A stretch of DNA of 64,000 nucleotides from Tolypothrix sp. FACHB-123 (GCF_014697075.1 NZ_JACJRE010000028.1:39714-103713); one strand, 5' to 3'; shown: positions 44,980 through 53,916, counted from the stretch's first letter. The notes: generated from the letters alone by a model not told the origin. Program-made: numbers and translations.

Positions 44980-45405
44980 TTAATTTTGTTCTTCGCGCAG
45001 TAAAGCCCGAAAGCCTGCTTGCTGAAAATGTTCATTGGCAGTTAAAGCTTCTGTAATGCCACTATATTGCATCACTATAAAAGATACGCAATCAATAAAT
45101 TTCCATTCTTTCTCGGAGCGATCGCAGTATAGCTGAAAAGCTTTTTCAAAAAGTTCCTGAGATAAAGGGACAATTTCTACCTTAGAGTCGGCTGTGAGGG
45201 CATTTAATAACATCACTGCCCCTTGACGTAATGGTTGTTTAGATAAAATATTGCCAATTTCTAACAATATGGCTTGAGTTGTCACTAAGCGCGTGCCCGC
45301 TGTTTCTAAAAGTTGAGACAATTGAACAGCACGCCGATGCAAGTTATCTTGTGGCGTAGATAAGGCGATCGCAAATGTTGTATCTAAAAAAACTTCTGAC
45401 CTCAT
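44980..45405 (-). CDS. PIN-domain ribonuclease toxin, second toxin-antitoxin pair (141 aa)
   Basis: This is a PIN-domain protein, predicted to be a toxin endoribonuclease. Acidic positions seen are Asp in VFLDTTFAIAL, Glu in AILLEIGNIL and Asp in FIDCVSFIVM. At the fourth site the usual Asp before HF is replaced (LTANEHF has Asn-Glu), so activity may differ from the norm. The antitoxin gene lies 29 bases upstream on the same strand. A HIP1 octamer is in the 5' part. Confidence 0.87.
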   Translation of the reverse strand: MRSEVFLDTTFAIALSTPQDNLHRRAVQLSQLLETAGTRLVTTQAILLEIGNILSKQPLRQGAVMLLNALTADSKVEIVPLSQELFEKAFQLYCDRSEKEWKFIDCVSFIVMQYSGITEALTANEHFQQAGFRALLREEQN

Positions 45406-45434
45406 GCTGTAGATGCTAAAACTTACTAATCTTA

Positions 45435-45638
45435 CTAATATTTATCAATTTTGGTAGACCAATCAGCTGGCCCTGAAAGTTGAAGCGATCGCGCAGTGGC
45501 TAAAAAAGATACACTTTCTTGCTTCTGTGGCGGTAAAACCTCAATACTCAACCGCACACGCGTATTAGCTGGTAAAGCTAAGGGTTCTGTCGGATAGAAC
45601 ACTTTACCATCAAATACGGCTGTGATTTTTTGTGACAT
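45435..45638 (-). CDS. Antitoxin partner of the PIN toxin (67 aa)
   Basis: The N-terminal part ITAVFDGKVFYPTEPLALPANTRVRLSIEV is the short beta-rich fold of the DUF104/AF2212-like group that precedes PIN genes in many cyanobacteria. The C-terminal tail (FLATARSLQLSGPADWSTKIDKY) is the likely toxin-binding part. Gene order is antitoxin then toxin, as usual. It carries a HIP1 octamer near its end. The pair is flanked on both sides by heptamer repeats. Confidence 0.82.
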   Translation of the reverse strand: MSQKITAVFDGKVFYPTEPLALPANTRVRLSIEVLPPQKQESVSFLATARSLQLSGPADWSTKIDKY

Positions 45639-45647
45639 TGTTTTAGC

Positions 45648-45824
45648 TAGGGGCTAGGGGCTAGGAGAACAAGGAGACAACTGACAACACTTCTTGTAGC
45701 TCTCAGTGCATCGCTGACAACTGACAACTGTACGGGCGGGTTCACGGATATCTTCGCCGAGCAATGATGATCTTAATAAACCCGCCCCTACTAACAACTG
45801 ACAACTGACAACTGACAACTGACC
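45648..45824. repeat. Repeat cluster: GACAACTGACAACT run and GGGCGGGTT palindrome
   Basis: A TAGGGGCTAGGGGCTAGG run is followed by two blocks of GACAACT heptamers (about 45674-45730 and 45790-45822). Between them GGGCGGGTT (45734-45742) and AACCCGCCC (45779-45787) form an inverted repeat around a 36-base loop, a common dispersed element in cyanobacteria. No gene is present. Confidence 0.85.
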
Positions 45825-45827
45825 AAT

Positions 45828-46478
45828 TCATAAATGACAAGATACCCAAAGACCACGACCATTTTTGTTAAACTCATCAATGGTTTGCAGTGAGAGTTCA
45901 TGGGTAGTCATGGCTTGCAACATAGTTAAAGGTAAGGTGAGATGTTGTGCGCCTGCTTGGAGAGATGCTACTGCTTCTTCAGGTGATTTAATGCTAGCTG
46001 CCATAATTTCTGTATTGCTACCAGCGACTACGCTAGACATTTGCTGTAATAAAGCAATGCCATCACCTAAGAGTTTAGTAGCTCGATTCACATAAGCGAT
46101 CGCATATTTTGCACCCGCTTCTTTAGCCACTGCTGCTTGGGAAGCACTATATATTCCTGTGACTGCACAGGAAATTTCTCCGAATAATGCTGCAACTACT
46201 TGAAACCCTACCATAGATGCGGGAATTTTGAGTACAGTTTGCTTACCAATAATCTCAAAAGCTGCTCGCCCTTCAGCTAACATTTCATCAAAATCTGAAG
46301 ACATTAGCTGATAAAATACCGGGCCTGTAGTCAATTGTGTCAATCGTTTCAGCGTAGTCTCTACTGGTAAATCGCTTTTCGCTAACAGAGTAGGGTTAGT
46401 TGTGATACCTTTTACCCAGCCTAATTCCTTCGCAGCTTGAGCTTCAGCGACAATTGCCGAATCGAGATAAATACTCAC
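45828..46478 (-). CDS. Transaldolase-family protein (TalC / fructose-6-phosphate aldolase-like, 216 aa)
   Basis: This is a small class I aldolase of the transaldolase family. The N-terminal Asp of YLDSA, the GITTNPTLLAKS loop and the Schiff-base Lys in VLKIPAS are present, as are YVNRATKLLGDG and AASIKSPEEAV. The length (about 216 aa) fits the short TalC/Fsa type rather than full TalB. Whether it works as a transaldolase or an aldolase cannot be told from the sequence. It is monocistronic. A HIP1 octamer is inside. Confidence 0.9.
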   Translation of the reverse strand: MSIYLDSAIVAEAQAAKELGWVKGITTNPTLLAKSDLPVETTLKRLTQLTTGPVFYQLMSSDFDEMLAEGRAAFEIIGKQTVLKIPASMVGFQVVAALFGEISCAVTGIYSASQAAVAKEAGAKYAIAYVNRATKLLGDGIALLQQMSSVVAGSNTEIMAASIKSPEEAVASLQAGAQHLTLPLTMLQAMTTHELSLQTIDEFNKNGRGLWVSCHL

Positions 46479-46919
46479 TTGTATCTCCTGTGAAAGGTTG
46501 TGTCGCTGTCATTTTACAAGAAATTTGCCGGTTACCTCTGTCACAAAACCGCCAGATGCATCAAGATTTTCCCTATGCAGTCATCACAAAATCTCTCTTC
46601 CCCATGCCCAATGCCTAATGCCCAATGCCCAAAAGAAAAAAGAAGCTACACACGCAGCTCCTAGAGAAAATCAATGAGAAATGATTGTTGATTCTGCTGA
46701 TATAGGTGTGAGTATGGCAACTATATCGGCGATGAGGAGTAAACTAGCTTTAACCAAGGGATTAACAGCTACTACTTTTTAATGTCCTGACCCATTATTA
46801 GGTAGTAGCCGTTCTTAGCCCTTACATGAGTAATTAAAACTGTTTTCATCAAAGAATCCTATAGACAAAAGTCATGAATCAACCATGACAAAAGTCATAA
46901 ACCTAATGCGGAGATTGTC
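46479..46919. other. Intergenic region with TGCCCAA heptamers
   Basis: No gene is supported. A heptamer array (CCATGCCCAATGCCTAATGC and on) lies at 46601-46631. The rest is unassigned and includes a short direct repeat of GACAAAAGTCAT (46864-46898). Confidence 0.6.
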
Positions 46920-47414
46920 TTAGTCTGCGATCGCCCAGCGCACATAAGGACGAGAAGCTGTTACAGTTTTATAGGTAACTTCCTTCGCAGGTGCATTAAT
47001 TTTGCGCAAATCTACACGAAAGTAGGCTTGTTTGTTCTTAAATTGCACGCTGTAAAAGTTATATTCTTGACCTTGGGTTTTACCAACGCAAGAAGCATAA
47101 TCACTGCGTAACGGTGAAACAAATTCTACATACTGCTTAGTTGATGATACTAACTTAGTAGAGTCTGCAAATGCTCTGGTATCTGCAACTACTGTGTGTT
47201 CTGCTCCACCTTCATAAGGCAAGACAAACCACCACAAGCCAACGGTTTTGGGACAATTGCCAGCGCTACGTTGTATATTTAATGGCACATTGGGTGCAGC
47301 AAGGGGGCCGGGAGGTGATTCTTGCTGTGCTTTTGCTGTAGTTGAAATTATTCCTGCTGCTATTAAGGGCGAGATAATTACCCCAAGAGTAGCTAACTTT
47401 GCTAAATTTTTCAT
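46920..47414 (-). CDS. Secreted protein of unknown function (164 aa)
   Basis: A clear signal peptide (LATLGVIISPLIAAGIISTTAKA, cleavage after AKA-Q at about residue 29) is followed by a Pro-rich segment and a compact domain of about 115 residues with two cysteines (SAGNCPKTVGLWWFVLPYEGG; YASCVGKTQG) that could form a disulfide. The motif WWFVLPYEGGAEH is striking. I do not recognise a family. It is monocistronic. A HIP1-like site overlaps the 3' end. Confidence 0.72.
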   Translation of the reverse strand: MKNLAKLATLGVIISPLIAAGIISTTAKAQQESPPGPLAAPNVPLNIQRSAGNCPKTVGLWWFVLPYEGGAEHTVVADTRAFADSTKLVSSTKQYVEFVSPLRSDYASCVGKTQGQEYNFYSVQFKNKQAYFRVDLRKINAPAKEVTYKTVTASRPYVRWAIAD

Positions 47415-48014
47415 AAAATTAAGTTTTTTAGATTTAAGCTATCTAAATAATATTGACTGTTCCGATGGGGACAAAGTGCCAATTTAGGTAAGATATCCGA
47501 TTGACATATCAGTAACTAGTAGGGTGTGTTGTCGCGTAGCGCAACGCACCATCAATGTTTAAGATAAAACGCTGTATTTGTAGTAATTATTTTAATTAAC
47601 CGCCTTCTCTGGGAGAGGCTTCCGCCAACGCGCAGCGTCTCACAGAGAAGACGCCAAGAGAAGAAAGAGAAGAAAGAGAAGGAATTAATGCTTAAAGGAA
47701 ATGTGTTGTACCATAGCTCATCAAATAAAATATTTCCTCAATCTATAGCAATACAAATTGATTTTTCAAAAAATATCGGCATCTGTAAAATAGGCAATAC
47801 TCAAAAAAATCTTTAGATGCTAGGTATTATTCACTCTACTTGTATTTCCAAAATCATTAATTTTGAATTTTGAATACTTCACGAGCTTCAGCACAAGTTT
47901 TGACTTTTGAATTAATTACCGTGTTGTCAGTTACAGTTCTTAGCAAAGGAAGTGGGCAACAATATTAATTGATATTTCCAAATGCAGCCCCTTATTCCAT
48001 AATGCTGCGATTTC
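47415..48014. other. Intergenic region with two dispersed palindromes
   Basis: No gene is seen. GGTGTGTTG (47522-47530) and CAACGCACC (47542-47550) form a hairpin of a type common in cyanobacteria. CTTCTCTG (47604-47611) and CAGAGAAG (47643-47650) frame a second element with inner CGCGCAGCGTCTC. AAGAAAGAG direct repeats follow at about 47660-47680. The last 200 bases are AT-rich and should hold the promoter of the channel gene. Confidence 0.65.
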
Positions 48015-49718
48015 ATGAAACCTCGTATTATTGTTTGTGGCTTAGGACGTACTGGCTATAAAGTCTTTCGACTGCTAAGACAGCAGGGTGCATTTGTCGT
48101 TGGTATTCATCACAAACCTATCCCTGGTGAATCCGCTCCAGATGTAATCATTGGCGATTTACATACCGCTGCTACGCTGACAGCGGCGGGAATTGAGCAA
48201 GCACATACTTTAGTGATTGCTACTTCCGATGATGCGCGTAATTTAGCAATTATGTTGCAAGCGCGGGTGTTAAATCCCCACATTCGGATTATTAATCGTT
48301 TTTATAATACAAGTTTGGCGGAACGTCTCGATCAGACTTTGCCAAATCACTTGAGTATGAGTGTGGTAGGTTTAGCTGCACCGGTGTTTACCTTCGCCGC
48401 ACTGGGTAATCAAGCAATTGGTCAAATTAAGTTATTTCAACAAACTTGGCCGATTCAAGAAGAATATATTGATGAAAACCATCCTTGGCTCGGTCATAAA
48501 CTCAGTGAATTATGGGAAGAGCGATCGCGGATGCTGATTTATTATTTACCTGTCAAAGGTAAAATGAATTTGGTATCTGCTTTACTTTCAGACCAAGAAT
48601 TAAAAGTAGGTGATCGCATTATTGTCGGTATCCAACCCCGCGTTCGTTCTACGCGCAAATCATGGGTAAGAAAATTGCTCAAAGTTTGTACTAGTTTGAA
48701 GCAATTTCAAAAACACGCCCAATCAGTTTTAGTCATGGCGGCGGTGCTATTAGTAGTTATTTTTCTCGCCTCACTTACCTATGTTTCTGCTAATTTAAAT
48801 ATCTCCTTTGTTGATGCTTTATATTTTGCCGTTGGCATGATTACCGGAGCCGGCGGCAATGATAAAGTAGTCGAATTTGCTCCCAATAGTATCAAAATCT
48901 TTACGGTTGTGATGATGCTAGTTGGTGCAGGGGTGATTGGTATTTGGTATGCGATGCTTACCGATTTTGTTCTGGGAAATCGCTTCAAGCAATTTTGGGA
49001 TGCAGCTAGGATACCCCAGCGTCATCATTACATAGTTTGCGGCTTGAGTGGCATTGGCGTGAGAATTGTGCAAGAACTCCACGCTAGCGGCCATGAGGTG
49101 GTAGTTATTGAGACAGATAGTAACAATAGATTTGTCAACACCACTCGCGGACTTGGCATACCTGTAATTCAAGGTGACGCCAGCTTCCGCGCCATCTTGC
49201 AATCGAGTAATATTAACAATGCCGCCGCAGTGCTAGCTGTTACTAGTAATGATGCCATTAACTTAGAAATTGCCCTGAAAGCCAAAGGATTATCACCCAG
49301 CATTCCCGTAATTGTCCATTATGCCGACCCTGATTTTGCGGGTATGGCACAACAAGTATTTGATTTCGAGGCCGTACTCAGTCCCGCAGAATTAGCCGCC
49401 CCAGCTTTCGCCGCCGCCGCACTAGGCGGACGTATCCTTGGTAATGGCATCACTGCTGATAGTCTTTGGGTAGCCTTTGCCACGATGATTACCCAAGTAC
49501 ATCCCTTTTGCGGCGAATTGGTAAAAGATGTCGCCATGTCAGCAGACTTTGTACCCTTGTATGTGGAAACCACACATAAAACCCTGCATGGTTGGGAATT
49601 ATTAGATGCTCAACTATGTCCAGGAGACATTTTATATTTGACCATGCCAGCCAATCGGTTATATCAATTATGGCGCGACGAGCGATCGCAAGTTATGGTG
49701 ACAGGGACTAGGGAGTAG
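48015..49718 (+). CDS. RCK - two-helix ion channel - RCK potassium transport protein (567 aa)
   Basis: An N-terminal TrkA-N/RCK domain (IIVCGLGRTGYKVFRLLRQQ, with Rossmann GxGxxG, and TrkA-C part to about 215) is followed by a pore module (about 240-325: helix VLVMAAVLLVVIFLASLTYV, pore loop DALYFAVGMITGAGGND, helix VVMMLVGAGVIGIWYAMLTD) and a second full RCK domain (HYIVCGLSGIGVRIVQEL). Usual K+ channels have one helix pair then RCK, and a TVGYG-like filter. Here the filter place reads MITGAGGND. Nucleotide-gated ion movement is likely, but ion choice cannot be stated. HIP1 sites are inside. Confidence 0.87.
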   Translation: MKPRIIVCGLGRTGYKVFRLLRQQGAFVVGIHHKPIPGESAPDVIIGDLHTAATLTAAGIEQAHTLVIATSDDARNLAIMLQARVLNPHIRIINRFYNTSLAERLDQTLPNHLSMSVVGLAAPVFTFAALGNQAIGQIKLFQQTWPIQEEYIDENHPWLGHKLSELWEERSRMLIYYLPVKGKMNLVSALLSDQELKVGDRIIVGIQPRVRSTRKSWVRKLLKVCTSLKQFQKHAQSVLVMAAVLLVVIFLASLTYVSANLNISFVDALYFAVGMITGAGGNDKVVEFAPNSIKIFTVVMMLVGAGVIGIWYAMLTDFVLGNRFKQFWDAARIPQRHHYIVCGLSGIGVRIVQELHASGHEVVVIETDSNNRFVNTTRGLGIPVIQGDASFRAILQSSNINNAAAVLAVTSNDAINLEIALKAKGLSPSIPVIVHYADPDFAGMAQQVFDFEAVLSPAELAAPAFAAAALGGRILGNGITADSLWVAFATMITQVHPFCGELVKDVAMSADFVPLYVETTHKTLHGWELLDAQLCPGDILYLTMPANRLYQLWRDERSQVMVTGTRE

Positions 49719-49737
49719 GAGGCAGGGGGACAAGGAA

Positions 49738-49872
49738 TTTTAGATTTTAGATTTGCGTTAGCGTAGCGTTAGCGAGTCCGCGAGCGTCTTTTGGATTCCA
49801 ATCTAAAATCCAAAATCCAAAATCCAAAATTGTTTCTATGCCCCATGCCCAATGCCCAATGCCCAATGCCCA
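49738..49872. repeat. Nested repeats: TTTTAGATT palindrome with inserted GCGTAGCGTTAGCGAG element, then TGCCCAA heptamers
   Basis: The TTTTAGATT/AATCTAAAATC palindrome (49739-49829) matches the copy at 8639-8704, but between GATTTGCG and TTTTGGATT it holds about 30 extra bases (49758-49787, TTAGCGTAGCGTTAGCGAGT and on). AATGCCC heptamers follow at 49838-49872, about 50 bases before argJ. Confidence 0.85.
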
Positions 49873-49927
49873 CTAACTCTTGGTATAATCGCCAGTCGAG
49901 CCACTATACAGTTGTGAGAGAATAATC

Positions 49928-51169
49928 ATGGCAGACTGGCAGGAGATTACTGGTGGGATCACAGCACCAAGGGGTTATCGGGCCGCAGGAATTACCGCAG
50001 GTTTAAAGCCTTCGGGATTACCCGATTTAGCTTTAATAGTATCTGATGTAGAAGCGATCGCAGCTGGTGTGTTTACTACCAGTCAAGTTAAAGCCGCCTG
50101 TGTAGATTATTGTCGTCAACGTTTGCAAGCTAAGCATAATGCCCGCGCGATTCTTTGTAATGCGGGACAAGCAAATGCCGCTACAGGTACTCAAGGTTGG
50201 TTTGATGCTATAGAATCAGCTATGGCAGTAGCGCAAGCTTTAAATATCCCTAGCGAATCGGTGTTATTAGCTTCTACTGGGGTAATTGGTCAGCGGATCA
50301 AGATGGATGCACTCAAAGCGGGAATTCCTTCATTAGTTGCGGCGCTTTCGGAAACAGGTTCCGATGCAGCCGCCGGCGCAATTATTACTACAGATTTAGT
50401 CCCAAAATCTATCGCTTTAGAAACCACTATAGGCGATCGCCCGGTGCGGATTGGCGGAATTGCCAAAGGTTCGGGGATGATTCATCCGAATATGGCGACG
50501 ATGTTGGCATTTGTTACCTGTGATGCGGCGGTGTCACCAAGTTTATGGCAGCAAATGTTAAGTCGCGCTGCCGATAGAAGTTTTAATTCGATTACAGTTG
50601 ATGGTGATACCAGCACCAATGACAGCTTAATTGCCTTAGCTAATGGTCAATCTCGCACCCCAGCGATTACAGAAATGGGTGCAGAAGCGGAGAAACTAGA
50701 GGCCATGTTAACAGCAGTGTGTCAGCATTTAGCAAAAGCGATCGCCCGTGATGGTGAAGGTGCAACTTGCTTAATTGAAGTCCAAGTTACTGGCGCACAT
50801 GATGAAATTTCTGCCCGTCAAATAGCCAAAACCATCGCCGGTTCATCCCTAGTTAAATCGGCAATCTTTGGCCGCGATCCCAACTGGGGACGCATCGCCG
50901 CCGCCGCCGGACGCGCAGGTGTACCCTTTGAACAAGAAAATCTGCAAATCAAATTAGGCAATTTCTTATTATTAGAAAATGGTCAACCTCTAACATTTGA
51001 TCGTGCAGCCGCCAGCGCCTATTTAAAACAAGCCTCGACAGGTGCTTATCTCAAAGAAGATACTGTTTTAATTTCTGTGAGCGTTGGCAATGGTCAAGGT
51101 ACAGGTAAAGCTTGGGGTTGCGATTTAAGCTATGACTATGTGAAGATTAACGCCGAATATACGACGTAA
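49928..51169 (+). CDS. argJ: Bifunctional glutamate N-acetyltransferase / amino-acid acetyltransferase
   Basis: ArgJ moves the acetyl group from N-acetylornithine to glutamate and can also make N-acetylglutamate from acetyl-CoA, in arginine synthesis. The 413-aa precursor cuts itself between Ala190 and Thr191 in GMIHPNMATMLAFVTCDA; Thr191 becomes the nucleophile of the beta chain. The oxyanion-hole pair is seen in LASTGVIGQ (about 115-122). FGRDPNWGRIAAAAGRAG near the C terminus is also conserved. The gene is monocistronic and followed by a hairpin (51212-51242). Confidence 0.97.
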   Translation: MADWQEITGGITAPRGYRAAGITAGLKPSGLPDLALIVSDVEAIAAGVFTTSQVKAACVDYCRQRLQAKHNARAILCNAGQANAATGTQGWFDAIESAMAVAQALNIPSESVLLASTGVIGQRIKMDALKAGIPSLVAALSETGSDAAAGAIITTDLVPKSIALETTIGDRPVRIGGIAKGSGMIHPNMATMLAFVTCDAAVSPSLWQQMLSRAADRSFNSITVDGDTSTNDSLIALANGQSRTPAITEMGAEAEKLEAMLTAVCQHLAKAIARDGEGATCLIEVQVTGAHDEISARQIAKTIAGSSLVKSAIFGRDPNWGRIAAAAGRAGVPFEQENLQIKLGNFLLLENGQPLTFDRAAASAYLKQASTGAYLKEDTVLISVSVGNGQGTGKAWGCDLSYDYVKINAEYTT

Positions 51170-51211
51170 TTATACCAATTTGAAAAAAGAACGCCACAGA
51201 TTTTAGGGGCG

Positions 51212-51242
51212 ATGCCCACCATATCCGGGTTTTGGTGGGCAT
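51212..51242 (+). terminator. Hairpin after argJ
   Basis: ATGCCCACC (51212-51220) pairs with GGTGGGCAT (51234-51242) in a 9-bp stem, about 45 bases after the argJ stop. The right arm runs into a TGGGCAT heptamer series. No T run follows. Confidence 0.45.
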
Positions 51243-51257
51243 TGGGCATGGGGCATG

Positions 51258-51444
51258 GGTGTCAACTTAACGCGAAATCCGCTTTGTAGCAAGGTTTTTG
51301 CCCTCACCCCCAACCCCTCTCCCACCGGGAGAGGGGAGCAAGAGATTTAATTCCCCTTCTCCTGGGGGAGAAGGGGTGAGGGGATGAGGGCGAGGGTTTT
51401 TGTACAATACGCGCCGTATATAGCTTTTAGCTTAAGTTGACACC
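51258..51444. mobile_element. MITE-like element with GGTGTCAACTTAA ends (187 bp)
   Basis: GGTGTCAACTTAA at 51258-51270 and its reverse complement at 51432-51444 are perfect 13-base terminal inverted repeats. Inside, CCCTCACCCCCAACCCCTC on one arm pairs with GAGAAGGGGTGAGGGGATGA on the other, so the element folds into a long hairpin. No transposase is encoded. It lies between argJ and the glutamine synthetase-like gene, flanked by TGGGCAT heptamers. A target duplication is not evident. Confidence 0.7.
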
Positions 51445-51597
51445 AATGGGGCATTGGGCATGGGAAAGACAGGTTTTCATGTTTGGTTGTGGGTTTTTCC
51501 CATGATTGACTAACTTGAAAAAGCAGGGGAGCAGGGAGCAAAGGGGATTAATCAATTTTTCATGTGTTCTGGTGTACGCAGTTTATGATGGCTATTT

Positions 51598-52947
51598 ATG
51601 AGTGGACAATATAGATTTAAAAAGATTAAGAAATCCCTTCAGGAAGCTGGTGTAAAGTTTGTCCGGATTCTGTGGTGTGATAATGCCAATATTATTCGCG
51701 GCAAGGCTGTTCATGTTGAGATGTTGTCACACTATTTTGAGCATGGTGTGGGCATATCTGCTGGAGAACAAGGCATACCTGTGATGTATGATGCGATCGC
51801 ACCTGATAGTGGTGTGGCTCCAGTGGGGGAAATTCGCTTAGTACCTGATTGGGCTAGTCTCACGCCTTTACCTTACGCTCCTGGTCATGCCCGCGTTTTA
51901 GGAAATATGATCCTTGATGGACAACCTTGGGCTTTTTGTCCGCGAAATTTCCTTATCCAAATGATTAATGCGGCGAAAAATCAAGGTTTGGAAATTCAAG
52001 CAGCTTTTGAAAACGAATTTTATCTGTTAAAGCATACAGATACAGGAATTGCGCCGACAGACTCTACTGTATTTGCAGCGACGCAATCAATGGATATCAA
52101 TCGAGAAGTGATTGATGGTATAGCTGATGCCTTAATTGCTCAGGGAATTCCCGTAGAGCAATATTACCCAGAATCAGGCCCCGGTCAACAAGAAATTTCT
52201 GTACGCTACACTGATGCTTTAGAAGCGGCTAACCGACAAATTGCTTTTCGGGAAACTGTCAGAGCGATCGCGCGTCAACATCATCTCACAGCTTCTTTTT
52301 TACCAAAAATCTTCGCTGATGCTGCAAGTAGCGGTTGTCACATCCACCTCAGCTTGTGGCATGACGGGAAAAATCTGCTACCTGATACTCAAGGTGTCTG
52401 CGGTGTTTCCCAGATAGGTAGAGCGTTTAGTGCTGGTATTCTAGAGCATTTACCAGCACTAATGGCATTAACTACTCCTAGTGTTAACTCATACCGCCGC
52501 ATCCGTCCTCATACTTGGAGTGGCGCTTTCCGTTGTTGGGGATTAGATAACCGCGAAGCAGCTGTGAGAGTTCCTAGCGATCCGGGTTTGGGTAGTTCGA
52601 GCCATTTTGAAGTGAAAACTGTAGACGCATCAGCTAATCCTTTCTTAGCCTTAGGTGCAGTGATTGCGGCGGGATTAGATGGCGTACAACGAGGTTTAGA
52701 ACCGCCAAACCCAGTGACAGAAGATCCAGGAAACTTGTCTATTGAACAACGGACAGCCAATCTTATCGATCCCTTACCGACAAATTTAGGAGATGCGATC
52801 GCTCGTTTGCAAGACAATCATGTATTATTAAATGCCTTAAATCCCCAGCTATCACAAGCTTTTCTCGCAGTTCGTCAAGCTGAATGGCTAGCAATGAAAG
52901 ATTGGGAATTAGAAGCAGAAGTCAAGCTGTTATTAGAAAGATATTGA
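51598..52947 (+). CDS. Glutamine synthetase family protein (non-canonical, 449 aa)
   Basis: This is a gamma-glutamyl ligase of the glutamine synthetase fold. The beta-grasp N terminus (FVRILWCDNANIIRGKAV), the metal ligands in AAFENEFYL, the SGPGQQEISVRY strand, SSGCHIHLSLW, and the NSYRRIRPHTWSGAF and NREAAVRVPSD motifs show a complete active site. It lacks the C-terminal adenylylation region of ordinary GlnA and is closer to GlnT/PuuA-like ligases that act on amines; the amine is unknown. The start at 51598 has no strong ribosome binding site. It is monocistronic, without polyamine genes nearby. Confidence 0.9.
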   Translation: MSGQYRFKKIKKSLQEAGVKFVRILWCDNANIIRGKAVHVEMLSHYFEHGVGISAGEQGIPVMYDAIAPDSGVAPVGEIRLVPDWASLTPLPYAPGHARVLGNMILDGQPWAFCPRNFLIQMINAAKNQGLEIQAAFENEFYLLKHTDTGIAPTDSTVFAATQSMDINREVIDGIADALIAQGIPVEQYYPESGPGQQEISVRYTDALEAANRQIAFRETVRAIARQHHLTASFLPKIFADAASSGCHIHLSLWHDGKNLLPDTQGVCGVSQIGRAFSAGILEHLPALMALTTPSVNSYRRIRPHTWSGAFRCWGLDNREAAVRVPSDPGLGSSSHFEVKTVDASANPFLALGAVIAAGLDGVQRGLEPPNPVTEDPGNLSIEQRTANLIDPLPTNLGDAIARLQDNHVLLNALNPQLSQAFLAVRQAEWLAMKDWELEAEVKLLLERY

Positions 52948-53205
52948 TGGTTGATGGTTGATGGTTGATGGTTGACGGTTGACGGAATTTTAGATTTTAA
53001 ATTTTGGATTTTGGATTGAAGATTCAAAATCCAAAATTTAAAAAGGTTTCAAGCCCCTGAATTTATTCATGGCATAAATCTAAAATCCAAAATCTAAAAT
53101 TTTAGATTCAAGCCCCTACATTAATGTATGGGGATAATCTAAAATCTAAAATCCAAAATCTAAAATTGACGGTTGACGGTTGACGGTTGACTGTTAAATT
53201 CAAAA
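52948..53205. repeat. Dense cluster of dispersed repeats
   Basis: TTGATGG/TTGACGG heptamers at 52946-52983 and 53166-53195 enclose several arms of the TTTTAGATT/TTTTGGATT palindrome (52984-53167), with a near-duplicate CAAGCCCCTGA and CAAGCCCCTAC spacer at about 53050 and 53110. No gene is present. It lies after the GS-like gene and the convergent regulator gene. Confidence 0.9.
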
Positions 53206-53207
53206 AT

Positions 53208-53903
53208 TCAATGGGTAATATTAAGACGATATCCCGTACCGTGCAAAGTTTCAATCGTGTGATCGCAACCGCTATTAGCTAATTTACGTCGCAGCAATCG
53301 CATTTGTGCTGCTACTACATTACTAACTGGCTCGGCGCTGACTTCCCAAAGTTGATTGCGAATTTGTTCTGTGGTGACAATTTGGTTGGGATGTTTCATA
53401 AAATATTCTAGTAGCTGAAATTCCTTATTTGTTAGAGGAATTTCCTGTTTGTTTCCCGCCGAATCATGACTGACAACTAAATTGTTACCATAGTCGAGAG
53501 TTAATTTACCAACAGTTAATTCCTGTGGCTGAAATTGGGGCGATCGCCTTTGTAATGCTCGCAATCTAGCTAATAATTCTGCCATACCAAAAGGCTTGAC
53601 TAAATAATCATCTGCACCTGCATCTAAGCCAGCAACTTTATCTTCCATGCTGTCTTTGGCTGTGAGCATTAACACAGGTAAAGGATTTTTATGCTGGCGT
53701 AGGCGTTTGCATAATTCTAAGCCTGATATTCCTGGTATCATCCAATCAAAAATAGCTAGAGTATATTGTGTCCAACTATTTTCTAAATATGCCCAAGCAT
53801 CATCACCATCAATTACCCAATCTACTAAATATTTATGTTGGGTAAGAGTTCGCTTAATAGCACCACCTAAATCTTCTTCATCTTCTACTAGTAATATTCG
53901 CAT
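53208..53903 (-). CDS. OmpR-family response regulator of the metal-efflux operon (RppA-like, 231 aa)
   Basis: The receiver domain (1-120) has the acidic pocket LLVEDEEDLG, phosphoacceptor Asp53 in AIFDWMIPG, Thr in LMLTAKD and Lys in LVKPFG. The DNA-binding winged helix (about 130-228) has LTNKEFQLLEYFM and RRKLANSGCDHTIETLHGTGYRL. The start at 53903 fits the fold (MRILLVEDEE); a frame extension to 53942 runs into the repeat array and is not used. It closely resembles the regulators called RppA/NrsR-type in cyanobacteria, from memory. No histidine kinase is next to it. It probably controls the pump genes upstream of it. Confidence 0.9.
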   Translation of the reverse strand: MRILLVEDEEDLGGAIKRTLTQHKYLVDWVIDGDDAWAYLENSWTQYTLAIFDWMIPGISGLELCKRLRQHKNPLPVLMLTAKDSMEDKVAGLDAGADDYLVKPFGMAELLARLRALQRRSPQFQPQELTVGKLTLDYGNNLVVSHDSAGNKQEIPLTNKEFQLLEYFMKHPNQIVTTEQIRNQLWEVSAEPVSNVVAAQMRLLRRKLANSGCDHTIETLHGTGYRLNITH

Positions 53904-53916
53904 ATGGTAAAGCCAG

